Below, one piece after another: positions 1 through 10,446 of a stretch of 64,000 nt of DNA. The notes below the pieces were generated by a model. That model saw nothing but the letters and a program-made list of their open reading frames with translations, searched no databases and had not been told where the DNA came from. Origin of the DNA: Bacteroidota bacterium (lineage in GTDB: Bacteria > Bacteroidota > Bacteroidia > Chitinophagales > Chitinophagaceae); contig JAUZOE010000010.1 in NCBI GenBank assembly GCA_030706605.1, positions 43,556 through 107,555 on the forward strand, written 5' to 3'. The position numbers and the translations under genes are program-made. The stretch's first letter is position 1, and each line of letters starts with the position of its first letter.

Positions 1-1
1 A

Positions 2-61
2 TCAGGCATTGTGCTTTTTGCACTCTTCTTTTCATCCATTAAATACTTTGAAAAAATATAA
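2..61 (+). CDS. C-terminal tail of an unknown small membrane protein (5' end outside window)
   Basis: An open frame enters from the window edge and stops at a TAA at 59-61, five bases before kdpF. The 19 residues seen are a hydrophobic stretch rich in V, L, F and S followed by a short basic/aromatic tail ending in KI, which fits the last membrane helix of a small integral membrane protein. The tight spacing to kdpF suggests it is the first gene, or an early gene, of the kdp operon. The fragment is too short to name, and it could be a chance open frame. Confidence 0.4.
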   Translation, partial: SGIVLFALFFSSIKYFEKI

Positions 62-66
62 CAATT

Positions 67-144
67 ATGATAGCTCTATTCATCATAGCCATTGGCGTAT
101 TTGCTTATATGTGTTATGTATTGGTAAAACCAGAAAAATTTTAA
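67..144 (+). CDS. kdpF: KdpF, small subunit of the Kdp potassium pump
   Basis: A 25-residue peptide beginning MIALFIIAIG and ending KPEKF. It has one hydrophobic helix and a short charged C-terminus, the classic size and shape of KdpF, the small peptide that stabilises the KdpABC complex in the inner membrane. It lies three bases upstream of kdpA on the same strand, exactly where kdpF sits in kdpFABC operons. The short length makes the call depend on position as much as on sequence. Confidence 0.85.
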   Translation: MIALFIIAIGVFAYMCYVLVKPEKF

Positions 145-147
145 AGC

Positions 148-1848
148 ATGAACACAGAAATTTTAGGAATCGTTTTAATGTATGTCGCAGTGCTGGTAAT
201 GGCTATTCCGCTGGGCAGGTACATGGGGAAAGTTTTCAGCAATGAAAAAACATGGCTGGATAGTCTATTCAGCCCCATTGACAAAATATTTTTCAAACTA
301 AGCGGTATCAATCCAGCCAAAGAAATGAACTGGAAGCAGCATCTTGTCGCTTTACTTACTATTAACCTTTTTTGGTTTTTGCTGAGTATGTTTGTATTAA
401 CCAATATGAGTTGGTTACCACTCAATCCTGATGCGAATCCATCAATGAGCGGCGATTTGGCTTTTAATACAGCAGTAAGTTTTGTTACCAATACCAACCT
501 GCAACACTATTCAGGTGAAACAGGTTTATCTTATTTAGGACAGCTTACTTTAATGCTGTGGCAGTTTATCAGTGCGGGCTGTGGTATTGCCATTGCTGCT
601 GTGGTGTTTTTTGCCATGAAAGAAAGAACCACAGATAAATTGGGCAACTTCTATTTTTTGTTTGTAAGAAGTTGCACAAGAATATTATTCCCTATTGCAT
701 TGGTAATAGCCACTTTGTTGGTATTTAACGGCACGCCAATGACTTTTGAAGGCAAAGACACTATCACTAATCTGCAAGGCGATACCGTGCAGGTAAGCCG
801 TGGTCCCGTTGCAGCATTTGTTGCTATCAAACAGTTAGGCACTAATGGCGGTGGTTTTTATGGCCCCAACTCGACACATCCATTAGAGAACCCCAGCTAT
901 TTCACTAACATCGTTGAAACCATTTCCATATTCCTTATACCAATGGCAATGATATTTTCTCTGGGATATGTTTTAAAAAGAAAAAAATTAGCATGGATGA
1001 TTTATGGTGTAATGACGATTGGGTTTTTATTATTAGTTATTCCAACTGTTATTAATGAAATGAATGGCAATCCTGCCATCGCAAAAATGGGTATTGCACA
1101 GCCGTTTGGCAGTATGGAAGGAAAAGAAGTACGGTTTGGCCCTGCTGCATCCGCCTATTGGGCAATTAATACAACCGTAACAAGCAATGGTTCTGTAAAT
1201 GCTATGCACGACAGTCTTACACCGCTTTCAGGTATGAATGCTTTGCTCGGTATGATGGTGAATTGTTTTTATGGTGGCGTGGGTGTAGGTTTTCTAAATT
1301 TTTACATCTTTATCATTTTAGCGGTATTCATCAGTGGGTTAATGGTGGGTAGAACACCCGAATTTCTTGGTAAAAAAATTGAAGCAAGAGAAATGAAAAT
1401 CGCCATGATTATCGCGCTGTTGCATCCTTTGTTAATACTTACAGGCACTGCTATTGCGAGCCATTTATATGCACACAATCCAATTGCTTATGCAGGATGG
1501 CTCAACAATCCCGGGCATCATGGCTTTACCGAAATGCTGTACGAATTTACTTCTGCAAGTGCAAATAATGGTAGTGGCTTTGAAGGGCTGGGAGATAATA
1601 CGCCATTCTGGAATATTTCCTGCGGTATTGTGATGTTATTAGCAAGGTACTTACCTATTGTTGGACCTGTTGCCATTGCTGGCAGCCTTGCTGCTAAAAA
1701 ATACATTCCCGAAAGTGCGGGCACATTAAAAACAGATACCTCAACATTTGGTTTAATGGTATTTGCAGTCATTGCCATTGTTGCAGCGTTATCCTTTTTT
1801 CCTGCATTGACATTAGGCCCTATTGCAGAATATTTCTCAATTCATTAA
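148..1848 (+). CDS. kdpA: KdpA, potassium-binding and channel subunit of the Kdp ATPase
   Basis: 566 residues, the usual KdpA length, with about ten hydrophobic segments. KdpA is the channel-like subunit of the high-affinity K+ pump and belongs to the superfamily of K+ transporters with four pore loops. The four loops can be read in order: [30 protein letters not shown], the segment around [10 protein letters not shown], and [11 protein letters not shown]. The start ATG at 148 follows kdpF by three bases. Downstream kdpB begins 11 bases after the stop, so the genes form one transcript. Nothing appears truncated. Confidence 0.97.
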   Translation: MNTEILGIVLMYVAVLVMAIPLGRYMGKVFSNEKTWLDSLFSPIDKIFFKLSGINPAKEMNWKQHLVALLTINLFWFLLSMFVLTNMSWLPLNPDANPSMSGDLAFNTAVSFVTNTNLQHYSGETGLSYLGQLTLMLWQFISAGCGIAIAAVVFFAMKERTTDKLGNFYFLFVRSCTRILFPIALVIATLLVFNGTPMTFEGKDTITNLQGDTVQVSRGPVAAFVAIKQLGTNGGGFYGPNSTHPLENPSYFTNIVETISIFLIPMAMIFSLGYVLKRKKLAWMIYGVMTIGFLLLVIPTVINEMNGNPAIAKMGIAQPFGSMEGKEVRFGPAASAYWAINTTVTSNGSVNAMHDSLTPLSGMNALLGMMVNCFYGGVGVGFLNFYIFIILAVFISGLMVGRTPEFLGKKIEAREMKIAMIIALLHPLLILTGTAIASHLYAHNPIAYAGWLNNPGHHGFTEMLYEFTSASANNGSGFEGLGDNTPFWNISCGIVMLLARYLPIVGPVAIAGSLAAKKYIPESAGTLKTDTSTFGLMVFAVIAIVAALSFFPALTLGPIAEYFSIH

Positions 1849-1859
1849 TCAGATTAAAT

Positions 1860-3902
1860 ATGAAACACAGTTCAAATAATAAACTCTTTCAATCTTCATT
1901 GGTAAAAGAAGCATTAAAACAATCCTTCATCAAACTAAGCCCTGCAAAAATGTTTCGCAATCCGGTAATGTTTACCGTATGGATAGGTACATTGGTAATG
2001 GCAGGCGTTTGTGTTTGGATAGCAACCGGTGAAACACACCAGGGCAGCCTTGCTTATAACGTCATTGTAACAACTGTGCTTTTCATCACCTTATTGTTTG
2101 CCAATTTTGCCGAGGGCATTGCCGAAGCAAGAGGAAAAGCACAGGCAGACAGTCTTCGCAAAACAAGGGAAGAAACACCCGCCAAATGGATACAAATAGT
2201 TGGTGAAATGTATGTGAATGAAATTAAAATTGTTCCCTCATCACAATTAAAAAAAAGTGATTTGTTTTTGTGTGAAGCTGGTGATATCATTCCTTCTGAT
2301 GGCGAAATAATTGAAGGCTTAGCTACAATTGACGAAAGTGCCATTACAGGCGAAAGTGCGCCGGTGATAAGAGAAGCCGGTGGCGATAAAAGTAGTGTAA
2401 CTGGCGGTACCAAAGTTTTATCTGATAAGATAAAAGTAAGAGTAACCACCGAACAAGGCGAAAGTTTTTTGGACAAAATGATCGCATTGGTTGAAGGTGC
2501 ATCAAGACAAAAAACACCCAATGAAATTGCATTAACTATTTTGCTGGCAGGCTTTACGTTGGTGTTTGTCATCGTAACTGTTACACTAAAACCGTTTGGC
2601 GATTATGCACAAACGCCTATTACCATTGCCGCATTTATTTCATTATTTGTTTGTTTAATTCCTACAACAATTGGGGGTTTGTTATCTGCCATTGGTATTG
2701 CAGGTATGGACAGGGCATTGCGGGCAAACGTAATTACCAAAAGCGGTAAAGCAGTAGAAACCGCAGGTGATATTGATGTATTGTTATTAGATAAAACAGG
2801 AACGATTACGATTGGCAACAGGAAGGCAACTCATTTTTATCCGGCAAATGGTATTGAGGAAAAACAATTTATTAAAGCAACTGTATTGAGTTCCATGGCA
2901 GATGAAACACCGGAGGGGAAATCAATTATTGAATTGGCAGGTATTAATCCATTAACTTATCAAATACAAAATCCGCGGTTCATAAAATTTACTGCTGAAA
3001 CAAGAAGTTCAGGAATTGAGTTTGAACATACAAAAATCAGGAAAGGTGCATCGGATGCTATTCGCAATTTAGTAGAGAAAGCTGGAAATATTTTTCCTGC
3101 CGAAACTGCCGAACAGGTAAAAATTATTGCAAGCAATGGCGGTACTCCTTTAGTGGTAGCAGAAAATGAAAACGTATTAGGTGTAATTGAATTGCAGGAC
3201 ATCATTAAACCCGGCATTCATGAACGTTTTGACCGGTTGCGTAAAATGGGTATCAAAACCGTAATGGTTACAGGCGATAATCCCTTAACTGCAAAATACA
3301 TTGCTGAAAAAGCAGGTGTAGATGATTTTATTGCAGAAGCAAAACCCGAAGATAAAATGAACTATATCCGCAAAGAGCAAAGCAGTGGAAGGCTTGTCGC
3401 CATGATGGGCGACGGCACAAACGATGCTCCTGCATTGGCACAGGCTGATGTTGGCGTAGCGATGAACAGTGGAACACAAGCGGCAAAAGAAGCAGGCAAT
3501 ATGGTTGATCTTGATAACGACCCAACCAAGTTGATTGAAGTGGTAGAAATAGGCAAACAATTATTGATGACAAGGGGAACGCTTACCACTTTTAGCATTG
3601 CCAATGATGTGGCAAAATATTTTGCTATAGTTCCCGCATTGTTTATTGCTTCTATTCCGGCATTGCAGGGCTTAAACATTATGAAATTACATTCGCCTGA
3701 AACCGCCATTTTATCGGCAGTAATTTTTAATGCTATCATCATCCCTTTATTAATCCCTTTAGCATTAAGAGGTGTAGCCTACAAACCTATCGGTGCAAGT
3801 GCATTGCTCAGAAGAAATTTATTGATTTACGGTTTGGGTGGTGTAATTGTTCCGTTCATAGGAATAAAACTGATTGATATTTTAGTTACAATATTCATTT
3901 AA
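1860..3902 (+). CDS. kdpB: KdpB, P-type ATPase subunit of the Kdp potassium pump
   Basis: 680 residues, typical for KdpB. It hydrolyses ATP to drive K+ uptake through KdpA. The P-type ATPase marks are all present: the TGES actuator motif near residue 165, the phosphorylated aspartate in DKTGT at D311, the KGAS nucleotide-binding motif near residue 395, and the hinge [10 protein letters not shown] near residue 515. Hydrophobic segments flank these domains (about residues 35-90, 220-280 and 580-680). It sits between kdpA and kdpC with 11-base gaps, as in the standard operon. Confidence 0.98.
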   Translation: MKHSSNNKLFQSSLVKEALKQSFIKLSPAKMFRNPVMFTVWIGTLVMAGVCVWIATGETHQGSLAYNVIVTTVLFITLLFANFAEGIAEARGKAQADSLRKTREETPAKWIQIVGEMYVNEIKIVPSSQLKKSDLFLCEAGDIIPSDGEIIEGLATIDESAITGESAPVIREAGGDKSSVTGGTKVLSDKIKVRVTTEQGESFLDKMIALVEGASRQKTPNEIALTILLAGFTLVFVIVTVTLKPFGDYAQTPITIAAFISLFVCLIPTTIGGLLSAIGIAGMDRALRANVITKSGKAVETAGDIDVLLLDKTGTITIGNRKATHFYPANGIEEKQFIKATVLSSMADETPEGKSIIELAGINPLTYQIQNPRFIKFTAETRSSGIEFEHTKIRKGASDAIRNLVEKAGNIFPAETAEQVKIIASNGGTPLVVAENENVLGVIELQDIIKPGIHERFDRLRKMGIKTVMVTGDNPLTAKYIAEKAGVDDFIAEAKPEDKMNYIRKEQSSGRLVAMMGDGTNDAPALAQADVGVAMNSGTQAAKEAGNMVDLDNDPTKLIEVVEIGKQLLMTRGTLTTFSIANDVAKYFAIVPALFIASIPALQGLNIMKLHSPETAILSAVIFNAIIIPLLIPLALRGVAYKPIGASALLRRNLLIYGLGGVIVPFIGIKLIDILVTIFI

Positions 3903-3913
3903 AAATCAAGACA

Positions 3914-4474
3914 ATGAAAGAAAATATATTTCCGGCTATCAGGCTTACTTTTGTTTGCTTATTGTTCTTCTCAGGAATTTATACATTGATTGTATTCGGC
4001 ATTGCTCAATTTTCAACCAATCATGGTAAAGGCGAAGTGATAAGACAGGATAACAAAACTTATTATGCCAATGTAGGACAAAAATTTACAGACGATAAAT
4101 ATTTTAATTCCCGTCCTTCTGCCGTTGAGTATAATGCAGCAGGTGCAGGAGGCAGCAACAAAGGTCCGTCAAATCCCGGTTACTTAAAAGATATACAGGC
4201 AAGAATAGATACTTTCTTATTACACAATCCCGGCATCAATAAATCAGAAATTCCTTCTGATTTGGTAACTGCAAGCGGTAGCGGGCTTGATCCAAACATT
4301 TCTGTACAGGCTGCCAATATACAGGTAAAACGGATTGCCAGGATAAGAGGCGTTGCCGAGGGTAATTTGCAGCAATTAATTATTTCAAATACAGAAATAC
4401 CATTGTTAGGATTTTTAGGAACAGAAAGGATTAATGTGCTTAAGCTGAATATTGCATTGGATAATTTAAAATAG
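3914..4474 (+). CDS. kdpC: KdpC, accessory subunit of the Kdp ATPase
   Basis: 186 residues with one N-terminal membrane helix (about residues 8-32) and a periplasmic domain. KdpC is needed for assembly and function of the KdpFABC complex. Family signatures visible include KYFNSRPSA near residue 60, the GGSNKGPSNP segment, DLVTASGSGLDPNIS near residue 115, and the helix that follows with its VKRIARIRG sequence. It closes the structural part of the operon. A 90-base gap with no recognisable terminator separates it from the sensor gene. Confidence 0.96.
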   Translation: MKENIFPAIRLTFVCLLFFSGIYTLIVFGIAQFSTNHGKGEVIRQDNKTYYANVGQKFTDDKYFNSRPSAVEYNAAGAGGSNKGPSNPGYLKDIQARIDTFLLHNPGINKSEIPSDLVTASGSGLDPNISVQAANIQVKRIARIRGVAEGNLQQLIISNTEIPLLGFLGTERINVLKLNIALDNLK

Positions 4475-4564
4475 AAGAACTGAAAAAAATCTATTATTAT
4501 CGCAGTATTAATAGCTCATTGAATCCAAATTTATTTTTAATAACACATTAGCAGTTTCATTTTA

Positions 4565-5689
4565 ATGCCTGATAAAGACCATACAGTACAGCATTTCCTC
4601 GACCTGATTAAAAAATCGAGAAAGGGAAAATTTAAAGTGTATATCGGGATGAGTGCAGGCGTAGGCAAAACCTATCGCATGTTGCAGGAAGCACATGCAC
4701 TATTGCGAAATGGTATTGATATAAAAGTTGGATATATTGAAACACATAACAGAATAGAAACCCAGGCTTTGCTCGAAGGCTTACCTATAGTACCCCGAAG
4801 AAAATTATTTTACAAGGGAAAAGAATTAGAAGAATTGGACGTTCAGGCTGTAATTAATTTACGCCCCGAAGTAGTTATTATAGATGAACTGGCTCATACC
4901 AATATTGAAGGGAGCAAGAATGAAAAACGCTGGCAGGATGTAATGGAAATATTAGATGCAGGCATTAATGTAATCAGTGCGGTAAATATTCAGCATATTG
5001 AAAGCCTGAATGAAGAAGTAAAAAAAATAACCGGTATTGAAGTAAAAGAACGTATTCCTGATAGTGTGCTGTCACACGCAGATGAAGTAGTAAATATTGA
5101 CCTTACGGCAGATGAATTAATTGCAAGATTAAAAGAAGGCAAGATTTATGAAGCTGCGAAAATTGAAACCGCTTTAACTAACTTTTTTAAAGGTGACCAT
5201 ATACTTCAATTAAGAGAATTGGCATTAAAAGAAGTGGCTTCGCAGGTTGTAAGAAAAGTGGAAACGGAAATTACCAAAATAAACGCCCTAAAGCATGAAA
5301 TATTCTTAGCCTGTATAAGCTCCAATGAGGTAACAGCAAAAACAGTTATCCGTAAAACAGCAAGGCTTGCCAATTATTACAACAGCAAATGGTATGCGTT
5401 ATATGTGCAAACTCCGGCTGAGAAAAGTAATAAAATTGCTTTGGATAAGCAACGTTATTTAATTAATAACTTTAAGCTGGCAACTGAACTGGGAGCACAA
5501 ATTATTAAAGTAGAAAATACGAACATAGCAAAAACAATCATTGAACAATGTGAAGAAAGAAAGGTTACTACTGTTTGTGTTGGAAAGCCGCATTTGAACT
5601 TAGTAAGAATAATTTTGGCAACAAATGTATTTAATGAATTATTAAAAAAACTATCAGCAAACAATATTGACCTTGTAATTCTAAGCTAA
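4565..5689 (+). CDS. kdpD: KdpD-type sensor protein, N-terminal sensor and USP domains only
   Basis: 374 residues, matching only the cytoplasmic N-terminal half of a canonical ~900-residue KdpD. The KdpD domain (about residues 20-230) carries a P-loop GMSAGVGKT at residues 28-36 and a Walker-B-like VVIIDELAHTN near residue 105. A universal-stress-protein domain follows (about 245-370). The four-helix membrane region and the histidine kinase core are absent; the kinase is encoded by the next gene, whose ATG overlaps this stop by one base. The split form presumably signals K+ status to the downstream kinase. No KdpE response regulator is visible in the window. Confidence 0.9.
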   Translation: MPDKDHTVQHFLDLIKKSRKGKFKVYIGMSAGVGKTYRMLQEAHALLRNGIDIKVGYIETHNRIETQALLEGLPIVPRRKLFYKGKELEELDVQAVINLRPEVVIIDELAHTNIEGSKNEKRWQDVMEILDAGINVISAVNIQHIESLNEEVKKITGIEVKERIPDSVLSHADEVVNIDLTADELIARLKEGKIYEAAKIETALTNFFKGDHILQLRELALKEVASQVVRKVETEITKINALKHEIFLACISSNEVTAKTVIRKTARLANYYNSKWYALYVQTPAEKSNKIALDKQRYLINNFKLATELGAQIIKVENTNIAKTIIEQCEERKVTTVCVGKPHLNLVRIILATNVFNELLKKLSANNIDLVILS

Positions 5690-7443
5690 TGAAAATTAAG
5701 TCTAAACTTGTGCTTGGTATCGGATTTTTATTTGCAATGGTATTGCTGCTCACGGCATTAAGCATTTTTCATATAAACAAATTAAGTAACGATACCAAAA
5801 ATATCCTTGTTGCCAATTACAATACATTAGACTATTCCCGTCAAATGCTTATTGCTTTAAATAAAGGGATAGAAAATCCTGGGCCTAAAATTGAATTTCT
5901 GGAAAATCTTTCAAAACAGCAGGAAAATATTACCGAAGTAGGAGAAAAAGAACTGACAGATAAATTAGCAGCAGATTTTAGGAAATTACAACAATTTAAT
6001 GCTGATAATGCGTTACAACGGGTTATTCAAAAAGATATTACTGATATAATGTTGCTGAATATGCAAGCTATTCAGAGAAAAAGCGATAAAGCACAAAAAA
6101 CGGCAGATGCGTCTATTTCCTGGATTTCATTGGCAGGCGCTATTTGCTTCATTATTGCATTAACAGTGTTGTTCAATTTACCAGGCAATATTGCTAACCC
6201 GATAAAAGAATTGACAACAAGCATTAAAGAAATTGCTGCACAAAACTATTCTCAAAGGGTACATTTTGAAAAACATGATGAGTTTGGTGAACTGGCAACT
6301 GCCTTTAATACGATGGCGGAAAAGTTAGAAGAATACAAAACGGGCAACCTTGAAAAACTAATGATGGAAAAGAAGAGAATTGAAACACTTATCAACAATA
6401 TGAACGACCCTGTTATTGGGTTGGATGAAAACAAGAAAGTTTTATTCATGAATAATATTTCTTTGAAGATATCAGGACTAAGTGCAGAGAGCGTAATTGG
6501 TAGGCCTATACAGGATATTGCCATGCGTAATGATTTAATCAGAATGATAGTGCAGGATTTATTTGATAACGAAAATGAACAAAAGCAAACCAAATCTTCT
6601 CCGGTAAAAATATATGCTGACAACAAAGAAAGTTATTTTGAAAAGGAAATCGTACCGATAAACATCATACCAACAGGTGAAAAAGAAGAAAAAAAAATAG
6701 GCACTGTAATCCTATTACAAAATATAACACCCTACAAAGAATTGGATTTTGCAAAAACAAATTTTATAGCAACCGTTTCGCATGAATTAAAAACACCAAT
6801 CTCTTCAATAAAAATGAGTTTGCAATTATTGGAAAACAAACAGGTAGGAGAACTAAATACAGAACAGCAAAGCCTTATTGAAAGTATTAAAGAAGATGCC
6901 GGAAGATTACTGAAAATTACAGGTGAGTTGCTGAATATGACGCAGGTGGAAAGTGGAACTATTCAAATGAATATAATACCGTCTGACGCAAAAGAAATAG
7001 TTGAATACGCAGTTAATGCTAATAAATCAGCAACAGAACAAAAGCAAATTAAGTTTGAAACAAGAATACCCAATAACTTAGCAAAAGTGCTTGCAGATAA
7101 TGAAAAAACTTCATGGGTATTAACCAATTTTCTTTCCAATGCCATTCGTTATTCTTACGACAATTCTGTTATCTATATTGATGTAGAGAATGAAAATGGA
7201 AAAATAAAATTCTCCGTAAAAGATACGGGGCAGGGCATATCACCTCAGTATATTGACAAAATCTTCGACCGATATTTTCGCATACCAGGAACAAAAAAAG
7301 AAGGCACAGGATTGGGATTAAGTATTAGCAAAGAATTTATTGAAGCACAGGGTGGGACAATAAATGTGAAAAGCGATTTTGGTGCCGGAAGTACGTTTTC
7401 ATTTACACTTAATTCTATGCAAGCAGATAAAAAAAAGGCATGA
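5689..7443 (+). CDS. Membrane sensor histidine kinase with HAMP and PAS domains, partner of the split KdpD
   Basis: 584 residues. Order of parts: helix at about 7-29, extracytoplasmic segment, second helix at about 144-166, HAMP (about 168-220), PAS (about 230-350), HisKA with the phospho-accepting histidine H365 in SHELKTP, and a HATPase_c domain with N, G1 and G2 boxes (the DTGQGI and GTGLGL motifs are clear). The start codon lies in the TAATG junction with the KdpD-like gene, so the two are probably translationally coupled. The HAMP-PAS architecture differs from true KdpD, which has neither. Whether it controls kdp is inferred from position only. Confidence 0.92.
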   Translation: MKIKSKLVLGIGFLFAMVLLLTALSIFHINKLSNDTKNILVANYNTLDYSRQMLIALNKGIENPGPKIEFLENLSKQQENITEVGEKELTDKLAADFRKLQQFNADNALQRVIQKDITDIMLLNMQAIQRKSDKAQKTADASISWISLAGAICFIIALTVLFNLPGNIANPIKELTTSIKEIAAQNYSQRVHFEKHDEFGELATAFNTMAEKLEEYKTGNLEKLMMEKKRIETLINNMNDPVIGLDENKKVLFMNNISLKISGLSAESVIGRPIQDIAMRNDLIRMIVQDLFDNENEQKQTKSSPVKIYADNKESYFEKEIVPINIIPTGEKEEKKIGTVILLQNITPYKELDFAKTNFIATVSHELKTPISSIKMSLQLLENKQVGELNTEQQSLIESIKEDAGRLLKITGELLNMTQVESGTIQMNIIPSDAKEIVEYAVNANKSATEQKQIKFETRIPNNLAKVLADNEKTSWVLTNFLSNAIRYSYDNSVIYIDVENENGKIKFSVKDTGQGISPQYIDKIFDRYFRIPGTKKEGTGLGLSISKEFIEAQGGTINVKSDFGAGSTFSFTLNSMQADKKKA

Positions 7444-7534
7444 CAACTTTTTTCAGGACGGGTCAATCTTCTCAAGGATTTGGAGCCAGGCAGGGCATGG
7501 CCCATTTATCTAAAAGAGTAATATTGCCGGATTA

Positions 7535-9376
7535 TTAATTGATTTCAATAAAATCAGGTTTTTTCACAAACTGTGTATTGTACTTGAAAATGACATTAGT
7601 TGAAAGTTCAAGGCCAAAACTTTCATTGTGAAAATTTTTCTGGGGGAAATAAAAACCTCTTATTTCTATAGTTCCAAAAACAAAACTTTCGTTCCTCGTC
7701 CTGATGCCGCCGCCAATAGAGGAAAAAAGTTTAGCGTCGGAAAGATAGGGAGAGAATACACTGGCATTACCAAAGACAAATGGTGCAAACTTAAATGCAG
7801 CTAATGACCACGGGCTAAAAAAGACGGACTCCGCTTTGGCTGTTGCCCGGAGAGTGCCGCCAATCTGGTTGTAACCATACTCCGGCAAACCGAATTTGCT
7901 GTTTAAATATAAAGGTTCATTTAAAACAGTGTTGGTTTGTTGAGCTGCATCAAGATTTAGAAAAAAACGTTGTTTCCATCTTGTACCAATTGACTTTAAG
8001 TGGTCAAAATAATTAATATTTGCCAGTAAATTGATGTCTTCAATGGATCCCTTGTCTAAGTAGCCTTCTGCACGCACTGTGTAGCCAATATAATTATTCT
8101 TTTTATTAAAATGATATTGCTGAAAATTAAAGCCGAGGAAAGGACGGGATCGGTTTTGTTTGATAGTATAGCCAGTCGTAATACTCAGGAGTAAGCCCTC
8201 AGGGATATCTTCATTACGGCCGAAACCATAAATGAATTGCGTTTTATAGAAGTTTTGCCGGTAAAAAGTTAACGTAGCCAGCAATCCCATCAAATCAGCA
8301 TATCGCCAGTTGTAGGTAGATAAATATTTGGTGGGAATATCCTGAAATTTTTGCTGAATCATCCTTACTCCTATTAGTTTTCTTAATTTGTTGGATTCCT
8401 GCTGCGAGGTGAAATCCTTTGCATTGATATTATAACCGGCCCAGGCTTCCATATTATAAAAACGGTACCTGTTATCAGAGTAATAAACTGAATCACTGTT
8501 GTATAAATGCCTGGTAGAATGGTAAGCAAGGTCAAGTTCATATACCCATTGCATATACCGGTTAATTAATGGTTTGGAAAGATTTAGAAAATAATAGTTT
8601 TCTTGGTTTGGGCCGCTTAGCGCTGAATAAAAACTTTGATATCCAAGGTTGCCATCGATATAACTTCCGCCAATATTCCTACGAATATATTCACCTCCAA
8701 ACGCAAAATTGTTTTCTCTTCTATCATCATACAATGCATCTAATACGGCGGCATTCCCACTGCCTGCAAAATTATCTTCACGCATTTGAACTTTGCTTTG
8801 TTTTACTCCCAATGAACCTATTTCACCGCCTAATGAAAAAACATCTTTTGTCAAAACAATGACGTCGACTGAATCTGAACCCAGACCTGTAGGCTCCACC
8901 GTTATTTCGGCGTCCTGTAAATAGGGCAATTGTCTTAAAAACCTTTCGTTATCCGCCATGAGGTATGGTTTTACAAAATCATTTTTATTAAAGAAAAGAT
9001 TATTTTTTACAACCTGTGTTTTCGTAGTATGATGCAGGTCATTTGCCAACCTGGTTAACGGGCTTTGTAAATTTTTTGTTGTATCTGAAAACGGGATACC
9101 AAAAGGCAATCTTTTGATGATGATCTTCCTGATAATAAAACCTTCATACCGGTTAAATTTTGCCTCATTCCTTTGAAGATTATTGACAGGGGCCACTATA
9201 GTAGTATCCTGCCTGAAATTTTGAATTACTTTACCCAGCAAACCCTTATGACTTTTTGCTTGAGACATGGAATCATTATGGGGAATGGAATCAGTTTGGG
9301 CCAGCAGGCTGAAATGCAATGTTATAAAAAAAGAAAGTATAAAAATTTTTATAAAATATTTCAGGCAAAACGTCAT
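7535..9376 (-). CDS. BamA/Omp85-like outer-membrane protein with a POTRA-like domain
   Basis: 613 residues with a signal peptide (about 1-26 ending in LLAQ). A POTRA-like region follows (about 70-185) with the pattern NERFLRQLPYLQDAEI and a DVIVLTKDVFSLGGE strand. After that come about 420 residues of alternating aromatic/polar strands ending in an FKYNTQF-like terminal strand, typical of a 16-stranded barrel. Proteins of this kind insert or secrete proteins or lipids at the outer membrane; this one is too short and has too few POTRA repeats to be the housekeeping BamA. It is convergent with the kdp operon, 91 bases away. The substrate is unknown. Confidence 0.75.
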   Translation of the reverse strand: MTFCLKYFIKIFILSFFITLHFSLLAQTDSIPHNDSMSQAKSHKGLLGKVIQNFRQDTTIVAPVNNLQRNEAKFNRYEGFIIRKIIIKRLPFGIPFSDTTKNLQSPLTRLANDLHHTTKTQVVKNNLFFNKNDFVKPYLMADNERFLRQLPYLQDAEITVEPTGLGSDSVDVIVLTKDVFSLGGEIGSLGVKQSKVQMREDNFAGSGNAAVLDALYDDRRENNFAFGGEYIRRNIGGSYIDGNLGYQSFYSALSGPNQENYYFLNLSKPLINRYMQWVYELDLAYHSTRHLYNSDSVYYSDNRYRFYNMEAWAGYNINAKDFTSQQESNKLRKLIGVRMIQQKFQDIPTKYLSTYNWRYADLMGLLATLTFYRQNFYKTQFIYGFGRNEDIPEGLLLSITTGYTIKQNRSRPFLGFNFQQYHFNKKNNYIGYTVRAEGYLDKGSIEDINLLANINYFDHLKSIGTRWKQRFFLNLDAAQQTNTVLNEPLYLNSKFGLPEYGYNQIGGTLRATAKAESVFFSPWSLAAFKFAPFVFGNASVFSPYLSDAKLFSSIGGGIRTRNESFVFGTIEIRGFYFPQKNFHNESFGLELSTNVIFKYNTQFVKKPDFIEIN

Positions 9377-9961
9377 GAGGTATTTAAAATATGTCCTGAT
9401 AAAAATAATGAATAATAAAATAGTTCAGTTTTTAATAAGAGGTATTTGTTGTTAAATCTTAAATATCTCTGGGCGCTTTTTAAAATTCTTGAAATAGATA
9501 AACAGGATATTTTTAAATCACCCAAAAGTAAAATTGCTTTTATTTCAAAACTAATCCGAATAAAAAGTATTGCATATTAAACAGGTGGGGCCAGATGGAG
9601 CTATTCATTCTATTTAAGGAGGCACCAAAAGAGAATCTCCTGGTTATACATATCCTGGGAAGAGATATAATAATGTGAATAGGCTTAATTAATGCCGCCT
9701 AAAAGAAGTTAAGGAAAATAAAAAGTTACAAAGGGCCCAACCTTTTGCAGGTGAATCCATCACTTCCTGTTTATTAAGAAGATTATTTTTGTAAACTTCC
9801 GGAGTCTTTGTATGTCATAATTCTTAAGAAATAAAGCATAGATTAGGAGAACCTTTTATCATTTATTTAAAACAATGCCAGAAATCGGAACGGAAGTTTT
9901 TAATTACATTGCAAAAATGGGTCCCTTGAAAACTAATTCAAATACGCAATAAAACAAGTTT
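9377..9961. other. Intergenic region, 585 bases, between divergent genes
   Basis: AT-rich spacer between the BamA-like gene (minus) and the DsbD N-domain gene (plus). It contains a TAnnTTTG-type -7 box, TATTTTTG at 9784-9791, that could serve the plus-strand operon with a long leader. A 25-codon open frame at 9875-9952 has no recognisable similarity and is probably chance. No RNA gene or repeat was recognised. Confidence 0.4.
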
Positions 9962-10414
9962 ATGAAAAAAATTGTCACCGCTGGTTTTTTATTATTGATC
10001 TCAAACTTACTTTTTGCACAGTTACAAAACCCGGTTTCGTGGACTACTACTGCAAAAAGAATCAGTGATAAAACTTATGAAATTCATTTAACTGCTAATA
10101 TTCAAAGTGGCTGGCATATTTATTCTCAAACCACACCCGATGGGGGCCCTATTCCTACCAGTATTACTTATGCTAAAAATCCGTTACTTACTTTTATGGG
10201 TAAGGCAAAAGAAGTGGGTAAATTAGAAAAACATGCAGAGCCTTTATTTGGAGTAGATGTAGAACAGTTTTCTAATAAAGTAGACTTTGTTCAACTGGTC
10301 AAATTAAAAGCCAATGTAAAAACTTCAGCAGATGTTGCAGTTGAATTTATGGTATGCAATAACCGGCAATGTTTACCCCCTACAACAAAGAAATTTACTG
10401 TAGCTTTAAAATAA
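9962..10414 (+). CDS. Stand-alone DsbD N-terminal (nDsbD-like) periplasmic thiol domain
   Basis: 150 residues with a signal peptide (about 1-19, ending LLFAQ). The rest matches the immunoglobulin-like N-terminal domain of DsbD: a GWHIYSQTTPDGGPIPTSI segment and a C-terminal cysteine pair, C132 and C137 (CNNRQC followed by LPP). In DsbD this pair passes electrons from the membrane domain to periplasmic partners. Here the domain is a separate secreted protein, 32 bases upstream of a full DsbD-like gene whose own N-terminal domain has lost the pair. It is therefore likely the electron outlet of that protein. Confidence 0.82.
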   Translation: MKKIVTAGFLLLISNLLFAQLQNPVSWTTTAKRISDKTYEIHLTANIQSGWHIYSQTTPDGGPIPTSITYAKNPLLTFMGKAKEVGKLEKHAEPLFGVDVEQFSNKVDFVQLVKLKANVKTSADVAVEFMVCNNRQCLPPTTKKFTVALK

Positions 10415-10446
10415 ATCAATAGCTCTTACCTAATAAAAGTTTTTAA

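Noticed and set aside
9..245. 78-codon frame overlapping kdpF and kdpA
   Set aside because: It runs across kdpF and into kdpA in another frame and has no family features.
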